The notes beneath the pieces were generated by a model, which saw only the letters and a list, made by a program, of their open reading frames with translations, ran no database searches and was not told the origin of the DNA. Shown here piece by piece: positions 15,263-27,800 of a stretch of 64,000 nt of DNA. The DNA is from Nymphaea colorata (lineage: Eukaryota > Streptophyta > Magnoliopsida > Nymphaeales > Nymphaeaceae), in contig NC_045145.1 of the NCBI RefSeq assembly GCF_008831285.2, positions 12,708,802-12,772,801 of the forward strand. Reading direction: 5' to 3'. The number at the start of each line of letters is the position of its first letter. Position 1 is the stretch's first letter. Position numbers and translations under genes: made by a program.

Positions 15263-15547
15263 ATGAAGGAACTCCTCTGCCAGACTGATCCCATCTTTAT
15301 AATTAGGAAGGCTTATGAAAAATCTTTTCTGATGTCATTCCCCACCCACCCATTGGTGAAGGTAACTGTCCTAGCAAAGCTTTTCTCAATTGAAGATGAT
15401 CCCAGAATTTCGGTAGCAGAAGAGGATTTTGGTTTCAAATGTGATTATTACATCATTCGATTCGATCCTCAACCTGCTAGTTTGTATGCTAAGAATGATG
15501 TCATATACTTACGGTGCATTTTCAATTTCTCGTTTTGTCTATCTTGA
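15263..15547 (+). CDS. Unrecognised ORF, 94 aa; possibly an exon of a decayed gene
   Basis: The ATG at 15263 opens a frame with normal protein-like composition (KELLCQTDPIFIIRKAYEKS near the start, then an acidic FSIEDDPR segment and DFGFKCDYYIIRFDPQPASL). Just after its stop, a second frame at about 15554-15658 reads LGRKGAAVGVNLAGIVPC and ends CAPL before a stop. This looks like neighbouring exons or a frameshifted continuation. The last residues before the stop (CIFNFSFCLS) look like intron read-through, and a possible donor was not settled. I do not recognise the family. It could be a gene fragment rather than a working gene. Confidence 0.35.
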   Translation: MKELLCQTDPIFIIRKAYEKSFLMSFPTHPLVKVTVLAKLFSIEDDPRISVAEEDFGFKCDYYIIRFDPQPASLYAKNDVIYLRCIFNFSFCLS

Positions 15548-16266
15548 TTAGAGTGTGCAAGAGCTTCACCTGGGTCGCAAGGGGGCAGCTGTGGGGGTAA
15601 ATCTTGCAGGAATTGTTCCTTGCAGCAAAGTCCAAACTGGATGTGCTCCCCTGTGAGTAATGGGTACTTCAGTGGCTTTCACCAACCAGGTCTGCAGATG
15701 CGCAGTCAGTGATTAAAGCGTTGGCATCAGTTATTAGAACGTTGGCCTATCCAAAAGAAACAATCTGAGTACTAGTCAATGGCATTCGTTTGCATCAGTA
15801 CTCAAGCTACTTGAAACATGTTTGTCAACAACAATTGCATCATTTATGAATCTTTTTGCATTAAAATCTCCATCTACATCCTAAAAACTGCGCAATCTAA
15901 GTCTTTTTCTCTTCTAATAAAAAAAAAAAAAAGAATTATACTTGAGTTTCATGGTTTCAAGCCTAAAGACCAGTTCTCTGATCACTTTTATCCACATCTG
16001 CAGATAAGGTTTTCTGAATAATAGAAAATCCAGCAGTTCAAAATCTTCAGGGGTTTGTAGATTTTTTATATTTTTATCAGCAGAGTATGAAAGGCTGCTT
16101 GACAGGGAGAGAGTCCAGGCCTTAGAAATTTTGCATGTTTCTTGCTTGGAGGAAATTGGGAAAAGAGAAGGAGAGGGAGAGAAGCCAAGACATTCACCTG
16201 ACCAGGAAGTTGGGAAAGCCATAAAACTGCAATTCCATTTTCCATTTGTGCTTCCTTGCAAGAGAC

Positions 16267-16307
<41 letters not shown>

Positions 16308-18060
16308 TGTTAACTTGCTGGGGAAGACCCCATAATTTCTATTCTAGTGCCAAAAGAAAGAGAGATACTATTCTACATTGAAGTAGTATAGAGTGATGCC
16401 ACTTCTAGATCCCCTTCACAACATTTGAAGTTCAGGCCTGAGGACTTAACCCGATTCACTATTCCTATTGTGTCCGTTGTTGAATAGTAAAAATAGCCTT
16501 TCTTTTACCACCTTCTAAGACAAAGAAAATCTAAACTCCAAGCATTCCTACTTTAAAACTCCTCCAAGTATGGTAATGATTCCCCATTGTAACCAGCAGT
16601 TCTACTCCATGATGTCCGCAGTGTATTCTTGGATGATTGAAACGAGCTTCCTTTTTCAATTTCATGATCTTGATGAATTATCTTGCTCTGTAAGCTTCAG
16701 ATTATCACAAAAATGCTTGAGTGAAAAGATTCATAACCACTTGTTCTTGAATTAAGAGGAAATTTTCCATTTAATTTCCGACATCCAAGGTTGCCCGCTA
16801 GCTTCTCCAAAATTTCTTAGGTATCAGCTCTCATGCTTTAAAAAAAAAAAGGAAATAAATATATGTCACTATCTGGAGATTGGACATTATACAACAATTC
16901 TCCAGCTGAATTCCAACAATATTGAAGCTTGTCACAGATCAGACATCATTCTTCGCTGGCAATGAAATTTCTCCATGTAGTTCGAGATCAGGAGCTGCCT
17001 TCTTCTGGTTGAATTTGCTCCTAATAATCTCCAAAATACATTACTACTTTAATGTGTTCACTAGCTTCCAGTTGAAGCAGAGTTCATCCTGTTGGGTTGA
17101 GATGGTGAGATTTCTATGGTTTGCAAGTGTAGTACCATTCCTTGTCTTGAGGAATAATTGCACTAAGAACGTCTGATCTAAGGCTTTTGAACGGACAAGA
17201 GATGCAATACTAGAAATAAAAGAATGAAAAAAGAAAAAATCCCAGCTAACTTGGTCATAAGCATTGGCCATATAGAGTTTCATGAACAAGATGCCCAATT
17301 ATTAAACACCGACTGCGTACTTCATGGGCAAGGAAAATGTCATCTTGAGGGTAGAAATGTTTCCTAATAATTAGCAACAATATGATTTGAGATGATTTTG
17401 ATGTGCTTAGTGATGATCTTTGGTCTTGAACTTACGTACATAATTGCACAAGGAAATGAGTCTTCAATAGGCCATTTGTTTCAATGTTCCTCAAACATCA
17501 TAAAAGGGAAGCTTGAAGACAATTATGACGATGGCCACCAATAGGCCATTTGTTTCTCATTTTTTGTCTCTACAAGGCTTCCTCTTCCTCCTGAGTCTCT
17601 TTCCAATTTCAATCTAATGGTGCTTACAACACTAATCTTTCTCCCACCGTTCTTGTTCGACTTAAATCACTGTAACTCATTATGTAGAGCAATATAATGT
17701 CATCTTTTGACATGCAATTGCTGAGCCCCCTTTGCCTTCGGCAGCTTTCTCACACCAAGTAGACTGTAAAATATCATTTGTAGTGAGAGGGCTAAGGGCC
17801 CAAATGCCCATGTCGCTCGACCCCGTGATCAGCCAACCATAATGCACTGGCACAAACTGCCGGGCCAAGCCAACTTGACACAACCATAGCTTAGTCTTGC
17901 AATATTATCTATCAGTCCGAACGCAAAACTAAAAGAACTTGCCTCAGCTCTCGTCTCGTTGGAGGCCCAACGATGGGAGGGGTACAAGGGTACCTTGATT
18001 AGAGGGTTGGGTGACGCTACAGTCATCATTTAATTTTTATGTATATAGTCATTCAAATTT
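15548..18060. other. Intergenic; no gene recognised
   Basis: It includes a (GA)n run at about 16263-16305 and a less AT-rich stretch at 17690-18030 with open minus-strand frames but no recognisable domain. Confidence 0.45.
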
Positions 18061-18064
18061 CATG

Positions 18065-18112
<48 letters not shown>
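18065..18112. repeat. (TA)n-(GA)n microsatellite
   Basis: TA dinucleotides to about 18082 pass directly into GA dinucleotides to 18112. Confidence 0.95.
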
Positions 18113-18115
<3 letters not shown>

Positions 18116-18351
18116 TGATGTCGACAGTAAAGTTGAGAGTACAAATTAGGCAGCAGCATACTCCTCTATGTCTAATTTAAAAAGCCTAAAAAATTAGAAC
18201 TATTTTGTTCATGAGCCCTTTTTCCCCTTTCTTGAGTTGCGATCTAAGGTTGTCAGACAAGCCAGCTTGGCTTACTTAAAACAAATATCCAACTTTTGCC
18301 TGACTAAGATGTGTTTAATTAATTGGTGGCTGCAACTCAAATTTTGCTGGG

Positions 18352-18743
18352 AGGCCGTTTGACGTATTGGAAATATGGAATTGAAAAGAAGTTTTCAAAA
18401 ACTTTGAATTGAAGAAATGAAAACAAAATCCAGATTTCCAAAACCTCTTTGTGTTTCCTGGACTTGGGTTTATATTTTAGGAAATAAATTTCTCAATTTG
18501 ATATGAATGAAAGATGAAAAAAGATAGTCATTGGATTAACCACTATTTTGAGAACCCAACGGTTACTTTTTTCATCCTGAAACTTTTTTTCCACATAGAA
18601 TGAAATTTTCAGAAAAAAAATTCTGAAAACCAACCCCAACGGTAAGTTTTTCCATCCCAAGTTTGATAAGCAAGAAATTTTTTTTAAATTTTGAATTTTA
18701 TTTCCAATGCTACAGAAAATATCTTGCCCATCAAACAGGCCCT
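18352..18743. mobile_element. MITE-like element, about 390 bp, with GGCC-GTTTGA ends
   Basis: The left end AGGCCGTTTGACG (18352-18364) and the right end CATCAAACAGGCCCT (18729-18743) are imperfect inverted repeats. ATTGGAAAT just inside the left end is repeated in inverse near the right end (ATTTCCAAT, about 18699). No open frame is present. The target duplication is unclear. Confidence 0.5.
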
Positions 18744-18879
18744 ATTAAAATGGAAGTGAAAGAAACACTGTTCAGTATTTGCTTAGTGACTTACAAGTTT
18801 TTTTTTTAATTAAATATTGTAACATGATCCAACTTGAAGAAGGTTATGTCCCAAGCTCCGTCACAAACACGGTCATAGA

Positions 18880-19088
18880 CAAGGGGCGGAGCCACGTATG
18901 GGCTTGAGTAACCAGTTGTTGTCTATACAATTCTACAAGATTCCTCTATTGCATATTTGTACATAAGGAGCCTTTTTGAGCATTTACTTATTTATATATG
19001 TGGAGTTTTTCAATCATTTTGATATATATTTGATTTTTTTTAATTAGTGCCTCTTAGCCAATACCCTATCATTCTGTCACTGCCACTG
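18880..19088. mobile_element. MITE-like element of the GGGCGGAGYCA family, about 209 bp
   Basis: It begins CAAGGGGCGGAGCCA (18880-18894) and ends TGTCACTGCCACTG (19075-19088), the inverse of that end with about three changes. The interior is A/T-rich and non-coding. Confidence 0.45.
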
Positions 19089-19090
19089 AG

Positions 19091-19234
19091 TAGAAATCAA
19101 GCTTGACTTGTGTAATAGGTGAGTCAAGTCAAACAAGTTGAGCTCGAAATATGACCAGACATTAGAAATCAAGTTTGACTTGTGTAATAGGTGAGTCAAG
19201 TCAAACAAGTTGAGCTCGAAATATGACCTCACAT
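19091..19234. repeat. 72-bp tandem duplication
   Basis: Two nearly identical 72-bp units (19091-19162 and 19163-19234) contain GACTTGTGTAATAGGTGAGT followed by CAAGTCAAACAAGTTGAGCT. They sit exactly between two MITE-like elements. Confidence 0.95.
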
Positions 19235-19236
19235 TA

Positions 19237-19724
19237 AGGTAGTGTTTGATAGTCGTTTCAAGTCTGAGATCCGAGATTGCGTTAGAAGGTATGCACTGTA
19301 AAATTCATTTAAACTGAGGATCTTAGTAACATAGATCTTAAATCCACATTACATATAAAAAAACTGTAGATCCAAGGTTGGATGGGAGGTGTCTAACCTT
19401 AAGTCCAAGGATCTGAGATCCTGGTTAAGATCACCATGGATCTAAGGTCAAATGGAGGGTCTCTACCTTACATCCATAGTTTTGAAAGATCACTGTGGAT
19501 CAAGGGCAGAGTCAGAAATTTTTCATAAAGAGGGGTCAAATTAAAGTTTCTAAATTTTGACAGGGGTCGAAATATCATTTTTTCAAAATTTTATATAGGT
19601 CAAGTAAAATTTTTTAAAATTTACATGTAAAACTTTTTTGAGGTGGGACCGTAGCTCCTGCAGTAGCCCCCTTGGCTCCGCCCTTGCCGTGGACCTCATA
19701 TCCATGGTGAAACAAATACACCCT
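19237..19724. mobile_element. Tourist-like MITE interrupted by a second element
   Basis: The left end GGTAGTGTTTGATAG and right end GAAACAAATACACCCTTA form imperfect inverted ends flanked by TTA/TAA. The interior repeats short blocks such as GGATCTGAGATCC and CATGGATCTAAGGTC. The element is split by the MITE at 19501-19686, so its own length is about 300 bp. Confidence 0.45.
19501..19686. mobile_element. hAT-like MITE (GGGCGGAGYCA family) nested in a Tourist-like MITE
   Basis: Ends CAAGGGCAGAGTCA and TGGCTCCGCCCTTG are inverted repeats with two mismatches over 14 bp. The flanks CTGTGGAT (left) and CCGTGGAC (right) match at 6 of 8 positions, consistent with an aged 8-bp target duplication as made by hAT transposases. 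No coding capacity. Confidence 0.6.
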
Positions 19725-20368
19725 TAAAAAGAAGAAGAGAAGAAGCTGTTAAAGACAACTTTTCATTTTTTATAAAATAATGAACATGGAGGTTTCATTA
19801 TCGCCTACTGAGCTCGCCTGCGTTTAGTGAGAAAAGTCTAAACAAAATAGAATGCGACTCTTCAAGAAAGTCCAAACACAAACATTTGTTTATAATCATA
19901 TGTTGGCATATTATATTTTGAATATGGCTGTTCTCCAATCTGCCACATACAGCCTGGAAACAACACAAAGAATGGGAAAAGAAAGAAAAAAATAAATAAA
20001 TTGAAGACTTAAAGAGCTAGAGTTCTGTTTGGCTTGAATCTGTTTGAGGTTGCTGTCAGGTGAGCTGGCCAATATCAGAATTTCTTTTTTTAAAGATGTT
20101 CAAAGGAAGAGAGAAACTCAGACCTAAGAGGACCCTCTTGGGAGCAACAATCATTTTGTTTTTTCTTTTTCCAAGTATACTTCCCCTGCCCCACTCCAGA
20201 TTGTATATTTATAACAAAGGCTTGCATAATAAATGACACCCATAGGATTTGAAACATGATCCACAGCGTGAGAACCAAGGTCCAGCCTACTGTGTTAACC
20301 CAGACTAAGACACAACCTTAAAAATAAAAATTAGGAATAGCAACATGATCTCATGAACTGCTAACTTT

Positions 20369-20541
20369 GGGGCTAGGCCATGACCCCACCCTAGCCAATG
20401 AAAAAAAAATTACATTGAACAAAATATAATTTTTTAGTTGAACTGTGTATTTTTTTGGATTTAAATTCAATTTGGCCCTATCCAGATCCAGAGGTTGAAC
20501 TGTCAGTCCGTCCCTGAAAAAAATCCTGACTCCGCCCCTTC
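20369..20541 (-). mobile_element. Decayed GGGCGGAGYCA-family element, reverse orientation
   Basis: Read on the minus strand, it starts GGGGCGGAGTCAGGATTTTT and, after an A/T-rich body, ends near TCATGGCCTAGCCCC. This matches the family pattern seen at 19501. Ends are approximate. Confidence 0.4.
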
Positions 20542-20594
20542 CCCTACGCCTCCAAAAAATCCTGACTCCTCCCCTGACCCTACGCCTCCAACAT
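20523..20594. repeat. 36-bp tandem duplication at the end of the MITE copy
   Basis: ATCCTGACTCCGCCCCTTCC and ATCCTGACTCCTCCCCTGAC start units at 20523 and 20559. Both units end CCTACGCCTCC. One MITE end has been duplicated. Confidence 0.85.
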
Positions 20595-21835
20595 TCAACT
20601 CGGGCATCATGATAGCCATTGTTTTCAGCCTAGACAAGTGCATGGCAGCAACCACAAGATTCAATCAGGTCCCTTGATTGTGGGAGACCTTACTGTCCAG
20701 TTATGTTATCCCCTTGAGGTTCATTCACTTAGAATTTGGTAAATACCTTACCACCTTGGTAAGCCACAAAAACCAAACACATTAAATTAATTATTAAAAT
20801 GTTTTTTGTAATCTAGCCTTATAGATGTAACATAAGAGTGATCTGATAATAAACATCTCCTAAATTAGTCTCTTTTTTTATTTTAATGATGTTTTTAATA
20901 ATAAAAAAATGAACGGCTCTTAATGTATCAAAATTATGACAGTAGAAAAATCAATTGTTTTTACAAAAATAACTTAAAGTAAAACATAATTTATATGAAA
21001 ACAGTGTTTATTAACACACTTGGATATTCACATATTGTTTAAAATAATGTTCTAGGCAAATTTAAGTGATCTGATTATTGTTTCTTGCCCAAGTGGTCAG
21101 GTGTTTATCGATTACTCAATAAGGTGATTAATTTAATTTATTAGAATTTGGAATTGAAGAATGTATTTTGAGTTGGAAGATCATGCCCTTTCTAGAATAT
21201 CTGACTGAATAGAAACAAATTTCTGTGGGCTCATTCGTACCTGTGCCAATTGAGTTGAAATTTCTAAGTTGAAGGTCTAATGTTCCAATTCTTAAGACTT
21301 TTTTTTTTTTTTTTTTTTGGTCTTAAAGCTAAAGCAACATGAAGACTTAACTTTTAGTGACAAGAGGGGGCACCTAGAGTTGCATGTGGTTCGAACCTTG
21401 TTTGAAGTTTTTTGTCAAGTTCAAATATAACCATGTTTCTAAACTTAATATCAAGAAACATAGTCAATAATAATGTATAAGTCATATGAGTAGGTGTATA
21501 TTACCGTGTCGGTACACAGGTACGTAATGACACCTAAATTTCTGTGAAATAACAAAGCAAAACATAATTGCAAATGTTTCCATGTAAATGCATATTTCAT
21601 AGTTCAATTTAAGTGGCTTTTTGTTATTTACTTTTTCTGTATATTTGTAAATAATCAAAATAAATATCTACAAGTTTAGATGCTCATTATAATTCAGCAT
21701 TTAAACATCTTTCTCTCTCTTCCAACACTGCTTCAATCTCAGGCAAAGGGAAATCTGAGAACAGAGTGACCGTAAGTCCGTAACAGTGAAAACGAATATG
21801 TCAGTTAGTTGCAGTTTCTTTTCAACACCAACTAG
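20595..21835. other. Intergenic, AT-rich, no gene recognised
   Basis: A poly-T run lies at about 21300-21318. No supported coding or RNA gene is seen. Confidence 0.5.
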
Positions 21836-22254
21836 TAGGGATGTCAATATATCCGATTTGAATCGGATATCCGACCGATCTAATCCGAAAAAATCGGATA
21901 TGGATAAAAATTTAATATCCAATTAAGAAATCAGATCGAATTCGGATTTAATAAATGACATCCGATCGGATTCGGATTCGGATATACATGAATATCGGAT
22001 CGGATTCGGATACGGATTCGGATCAGATTCAGTTTTAGACAAATATCCTCTATCTAATACTTGAAAATGGCAAAATCCGGTTCAAAATTCGGATTCGGAT
22101 TCGGATTGTAAAATCGGATTTCGGATTCAGATTTGGATATGACTTTGTTTTATCCGAATTCGAATTCGAATCCAAATCCGAATATATGAATATCCGAAAA
22201 AACGGATATGGTTGAAAATGTATCCGATCCGAATCTAATCCGTTGACATCCCCA
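21836..22254. mobile_element. MITE-like element, about 419 bp, filled with GGATTCGGAT-type repeats
   Basis: Ends TAGGGATGTCAA (21836-21847) and TTGACATCCCCA (22243-22254) are inverted repeats with one mismatch. The interior consists largely of variants of TCGGAT, GGATTC and ATCCGA in both directions around a short unrelated middle, so the two halves can pair over much of their length. The target duplication is not clear (only CCAA is shared near both sides). No protein is encoded. Confidence 0.7.
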
Positions 22255-22501
22255 CCAATGTTGGTACATCTGGGATACAGCATCAACCTACTCGTTCCTT
22301 CTTCTGGAATAAGAATCCCAAGATATGTATCCCTTCACTTGATAATATGGATTACATAATTGTTCCTCCACCACTTCTGTAAGCCGGAAAATCTGCGAGC
22401 GCCTGGTGAGGTTACTGATAGTCGTTCCTACTTGCATTGGGTAATACAATGATGTAAAAGGTGGTGTTCATGGCTTCCGCTCTGTCCTTTTCAATATTTG
22501 G

Positions 22502-22852
22502 TTATCCGTTATTGCCATCTTTGAAACTGGCATTCAGTGCTATAACAGCAGGTAAAATCTTGGTAAGTTCATAGTTTGACAGTAATAGTTCAGGAGCTGC
22601 ATATCGCTTCTCAAGAAATTGGATAAAAATGGCATGTATTGCATGGAGCGGGACCTCCCATGGGCACAGATCTTGTGGGTATGTATCAGCCTCGCCTGTC
22701 TTTTTACTTGCAGTAACATGTACTGAACCTTCATACAGTTCATAGATACTGAAATATAAATCCTTGTGACTATGGGCGAGAAATAGATATTCGAGTATGC
22801 ACTTATTGAAGTCAAAATCTTCCCATTGTACAAACATGGAGGCAGTAGCCAT
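22502..22852 (-). CDS. Unrecognised ORF, 116 aa
   Basis: ATG at 22850-22852. The frame has protein-like composition (MATASMFVQWEDFDFNKCIL, later DLCPWEVPLHAIHAIFIQFL) and no low-complexity bias. I recognise no domain. It lies on the same strand as the COBRA-like gene, about 2 kb beyond its stop. It may be a chance frame or the last exon of an unknown gene. Confidence 0.25.
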   Translation of the reverse strand: MATASMFVQWEDFDFNKCILEYLFLAHSHKDLYFSIYELYEGSVHVTASKKTGEADTYPQDLCPWEVPLHAIHAIFIQFLEKRYAAPELLLSNYELTKILPAVIALNASFKDGNNG

Positions 22853-24842
22853 AACACCATGTCATTAGCATTGCAAGCATAAATGGAAATAATAAGTTCA
22901 CTGTTCTGCTGATACTTTGGTTTCCCCCAAACAGTTCTAAATATGTAAAATTTCAAACCTATCCAGCTATAATGACCTCAGTTGGACAGTGATCAGGTGA
23001 GTTGTGGCTCTACAGGGACAAGATTGGTAGAACTACTCTCATTTCCAGGGAAATATATCAGACTGCTGCAAAGAGAAGCCAATGGTTGTGGACCTCATTA
23101 CTAATACTCCACGAAATCTGAAATTTACCAATTTGACAAAGACGGTTTATCCAACGAAACGAATGCTGTTTCTGCAGTTCAAGTTGCATGGAACACTCGA
23201 AAAGAATTTCAAGTTGCGTGAGATGAAACCTGGACGTGCAAACAGAGGATACTGCATGAAGGAGCTCAAATTGCTTGCTTCCTGATCCAGAAGATGGCAA
23301 CTGCACCAAGTAAGCCTGTCTAGCTTTTTCTCTAATTTCCTAGCAAAAAAAAAACACTGAAAAAGTAGCTGGGGTCCGGGGACATGACAAAGTAGATTCA
23401 CGCGCGCACCGCCCAACATAATGGATATTTGACAATTATCTGAGATCTTAGAAAGATCGGATCCTAACAGGAGAGAGTTACCAAATTCTTGCCAAGGAAT
23501 GATAATACGCCGCTGTCTCAATGCATGCAGAACATGCAGTAATCTGCGTTCATTGACAAGTAAAACCAAACCATCAGAACTACCCGCACAGGCAGATCGT
23601 AGTTAACAGTTACAATTTTTTTTTTTCAATGGTTTTTCTTATTGAGAAAATTGAAACTGGTAACAATAATCAACAACGACCAACTAATTAACTTAGAGGT
23701 TCAGCTTCTAACCTAAACAAGTCGCAGGGCTTGGTTCTTCTCTGCTGTGGCTTGGTCCTGATTACAAGCCTCTTCTCTGTGTGGTTCTGTAAGTTCATAC
23801 TCGGTGGATAAGAAGTTTAATCCTGTTAAGTACATGCTATATCACACAATTCACATCTCTTTTTACAAGTCGAAAAATAACAAGGATGTTATGCCATATA
23901 TCTCTTTGTCCGAAGAATTTGTCACACAACAATGCCACCAAGGCACCCGACAGAATTGTGCTGAAATGGTATGACATGAAGGATAGTGTAAGACTAGGAC
24001 ATCAGGATACAGTCTCATATATGTGTAAATAACCTGAAAAAAATGGGTAATATTAACTGTAGCTTTTCTGAACAACATTTTTATCTCGAGGTGCATACAC
24101 GAGCCACCAGAGCATTTTGTCCATGGTGTATGTAGATCACTGGAGGAGTATCCTTCATTCAAACAGACCAACCTTCAAAACACGATCAAAATATAAACAA
24201 TTGTGCCCTGTTCTATAGGTATTTCTATATCAAACGTGAGTGATAAAACAAATTTGTAACTCTGAACGGCTCAGAATTCTACTGATCTTTTCTTTTTAAT
24301 CATAATATAAAGAGGTATAGTGTAACCTGTATAAGACACCGCAGATTATGTTCTGAAACACAGTTAAGACATACTCTTAACAGGTCAGTTTTCCATGAAG
24401 ATAGAGTGATAAAATAGATATTTGATGTTAAATGGCTCAAAATTCTATTTGTCCTTTCCTTTTTATCGTAATACAAGAAGGAGCAGCCTGTATAAGACAG
24501 AGGTGCAAGTTCATGAATAATGCTTATTACAACTTCACAAAATAAGGCAACAGTAGTTTGCTTCTCTGACAATGAAATAAATATTGTACACTAGACTATT
24601 ACCCTCACAAGACCAAAACAATAATCTACCCTTAACTGTATTGCAAGAGATAGTGGATTTCTTCAACCAGACACTTGCAAGTGACAAATTTTGACCTGCA
24701 TAATGCACGGATATTTCGGCAATGCACACCTTAGCCTGACTTTTCGGCTGAAGACTAACCGTGTCCAAATGCAAATTCTCCACCATCCTTTGAGGAATGC
24801 AACTGAAGCTCAATCGCAACCAATGGTAACTGGTTGAAAAAA
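22853..24842. other. 3' flank of the COBRA-like gene; no gene recognised
   Basis: Several 80-140 residue frames occur on both strands. None shows a known motif, and they conflict with one another. Confidence 0.4.
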
Positions 24843-27800
24843 TCAAATCCACATAAAGGATAACAAGAATGCTAAAGCGGTTGTGATTATCTGGAAAATT
24901 GAGAAAGCTCTTCGGTGAGGACTGGAATTCGGTAACCACGGGTAGTTATCAGGTGATGGCAAGACACAATTGTCACCATTGAAGTAAATTCGCCGCGGGA
25001 AAGCCCATCCCTGCTTGAATGTAAATGTGGAGAGGTCCTTCTGGAAAAGCAGCTCTGATTGCACATTCCCAAGTGGTCCAGCAGCCATAAGGAGGTCATT
25101 GTAGTACTTGACCCCCCAAAGCATGGCCGTGTCATCTAGAATAAAAAAAAGGTAAATGGAGAATGGCAAATGAAAAAAAGATGAACAAACCATAACCAGG
25201 AAAAAAAAAACCTACACCATATGGGAACAAGTCAATATAGAACAAACAGTAGATGAAAAGCATGAGTAGGGATATCTAACATGGAAAAACATATGATGTC
25301 ATCATAGGTAAAAATGGACGATAGAATTTTTAATGCACTGGTATGTTTTAAAGCATTTATTAAGTTGAGAAAATATAGAGAAAAAAGATTAACATAAATG
25401 GAGTTCAATACAAGCCACCTTAAATAAATCATCAATGCCTATTCACATATCTCACAAACTTTGCCATCAAATTCCAGCTTTGCCACATGGAAGTAAGTAG
25501 TAAAGAATTCATCTTAAGATTCCACTTTACCTAATCTCCTGCTCATAGACTACTATAGGCTATGGACAGAACAACTACTTTTGTAAGTGGCATTTTCATA
25601 ACAATCGAGTAAGCCTGAACATAGAGCATCAAGGGAATTCATAAAAAAATAACTTATCAACTTACTTAATGGTCCGTATGGAGAGAGTGACTTGTAATTG
25701 AAGCTGAAAATCTGAGTGAGATTATCAAAATTTGGGTGCTGGACAACAAGGTTCCACTGTGTGTAATTCATCCTGTAGTTGAAGTTGGTCACTGTAATTT
25801 TCACTCGCCAATATTCCTTGTAATTCAGCTTAACATGCCAATGAATCCTGACAGGACACATATGACTGGTACACTGAACCAGTGGATTGTAGTTATTCTT
25901 TCCTCCACTTGCAACTGCGGAAGCTAAATATGGTGAATCCCCCCTGTTTGGAAGGTACATGACAAATATCAGCTCCCACAGTTACAAAATCAATCAACAT
26001 ACAAAAGACCAGCAGATACACCAATGCATACATTACACAGCTTCCAGGATTAGTTATATTGTTTTGGCAGCCACATGTACAGGTTGGGCAAGGAACAATG
26101 GTATCGTTGTAGAAGGAAGATAGTGATACGCAACATGTGGGGGTCCTCTGAGCTAAGAATTGAGAATATGTACATGTAACGTTCCATGTCACTGCAGAAT
26201 ATTGAAGGTCACCAAAATTAGTTCATATTAAGATAACAAGAACGCACCAAAGAAAAATATATGATGAACAAGTTCCAAACTTGGATTCAAAAGAGCATTT
26301 GTACTTGTAGACATTTTGTTGTGGATAAAATAACTTACTAAGAGCTCGAGTTTTTCGTCTTCCATCTGCTGTGAAGAACTCACTGGGCTTCCCTTTCTTT
26401 GCAGGACCACAAGTATATCCAGGGCCAGGTGCATTGAGTGTGTAATTCTTAGGAAGTTTAACAGTCTTGTTGCTAGTTCCGGAAGAACCAACAGCTATCA
26501 GAAACGAACTAACTGAAGCAGATGGATCCTGAACCATTGAGTTAATCACACCGCCTCTACAGCAGTTAGCCACCTGCTGGTTGTAAGGTGTTCCTGGTAA
26601 GAGATCAACAACAGTGGGATCTTTTTTACAGCAATGCGGAATGTTTCCTTTGAATTTTGAGCAGTCTCCCTGATCAGTAGTTTGAGCACCAACCATGTTC
26701 CAGATCACCTCCTTCTTTGCCCATGTCCACCCAAGTGTCCATCCAGGGGCCTGAATATGGCGGTATTGTTGGAAATTGAAAATCGTGACAGTTGCCTGTT
26801 GGCCATGACATTTGATAAAAAATCTATTAGGAAATGGGAAATCTAGATGAGCATCACTGAAATCAAACTACAACATCATAGCAATACATGAAATTGGAAA
26901 GGTAGTTTTTTTACTATCTGTTCTTTATATACCATGTAAAAAAAGCGAAACAGAGTGGGAAGAAGAAAGTGGTTTAGTCCTGTAGACTTACTACATATCC
27001 ATCTGCTGTCCACTGTGTAATATCCCACTTTATTGTGATGTTCCCATTTGGATCAAGCGGATCGTAAGCATCTGCATTCAAAAGACGGTATTTGTAAAAA
27101 AGGGTGGAAAATGAACAAAATGATTGATTCACAGACCAGATCTTCCATACAACATGCTGGAAACTAAAGCAGAAAACAGATCAGTTCCCACCAACAAGCA
27201 AAGTCCACCATTTTAAACCTCTCAGTAAGCTACTCCTCCATACCAATTGCAGTAAAGTTCCAGCTTCTGATCTTGGTTTTCTAAAATCGTTTGGATCTGT
27301 AGTTGACATCCTTAGCCAACTTGATTTTCTATTGTTCTTAATTTGTCACCGTCACAAATGAGCAGGGGGGAGAAGAAGAAAGAAAAGAAAAAGGCACTCT
27401 CAGATACCTCCCAATCGGGAAAAACCAGATTTCCTATAAAAATAAAAGGAGACAGAAAATTTTTCAGAAGTTGGACGGCATGAAATCTCTCCCACAAATC
27501 TCAGTGGAAATAAGAAGTTTTGAACAACTTCAGACCACCATATTCCGAAATTATGCTACAATAATTACTCAAAAGGTTGACTAAAGCGTCTTTTAAGAAG
27601 AACTTCGCGTTAATCAGAAAGTGTCTTCTCCACAGTCTCGGACGACTATCCGAGGTTTCATCCCAGGAATCCCTAGATCTCCTTTCTAAAATCCAAATGC
27701 TAGCCCTTCCACTAAGAATCCACAACCCACCCTACCCCATCTACCAATTCGACACCAAAAAGAAACTCCACGAGGAGGAGAAAGAAAGCACACACTCTCT

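Noticed and set aside
21826-22258. 6-bp CACCAA on both sides of the TCGGAT element as a target duplication
   Set aside because: Six extra bases (CTAGTA) separate the left copy from the inverted repeat, so it does not abut the element cleanly.
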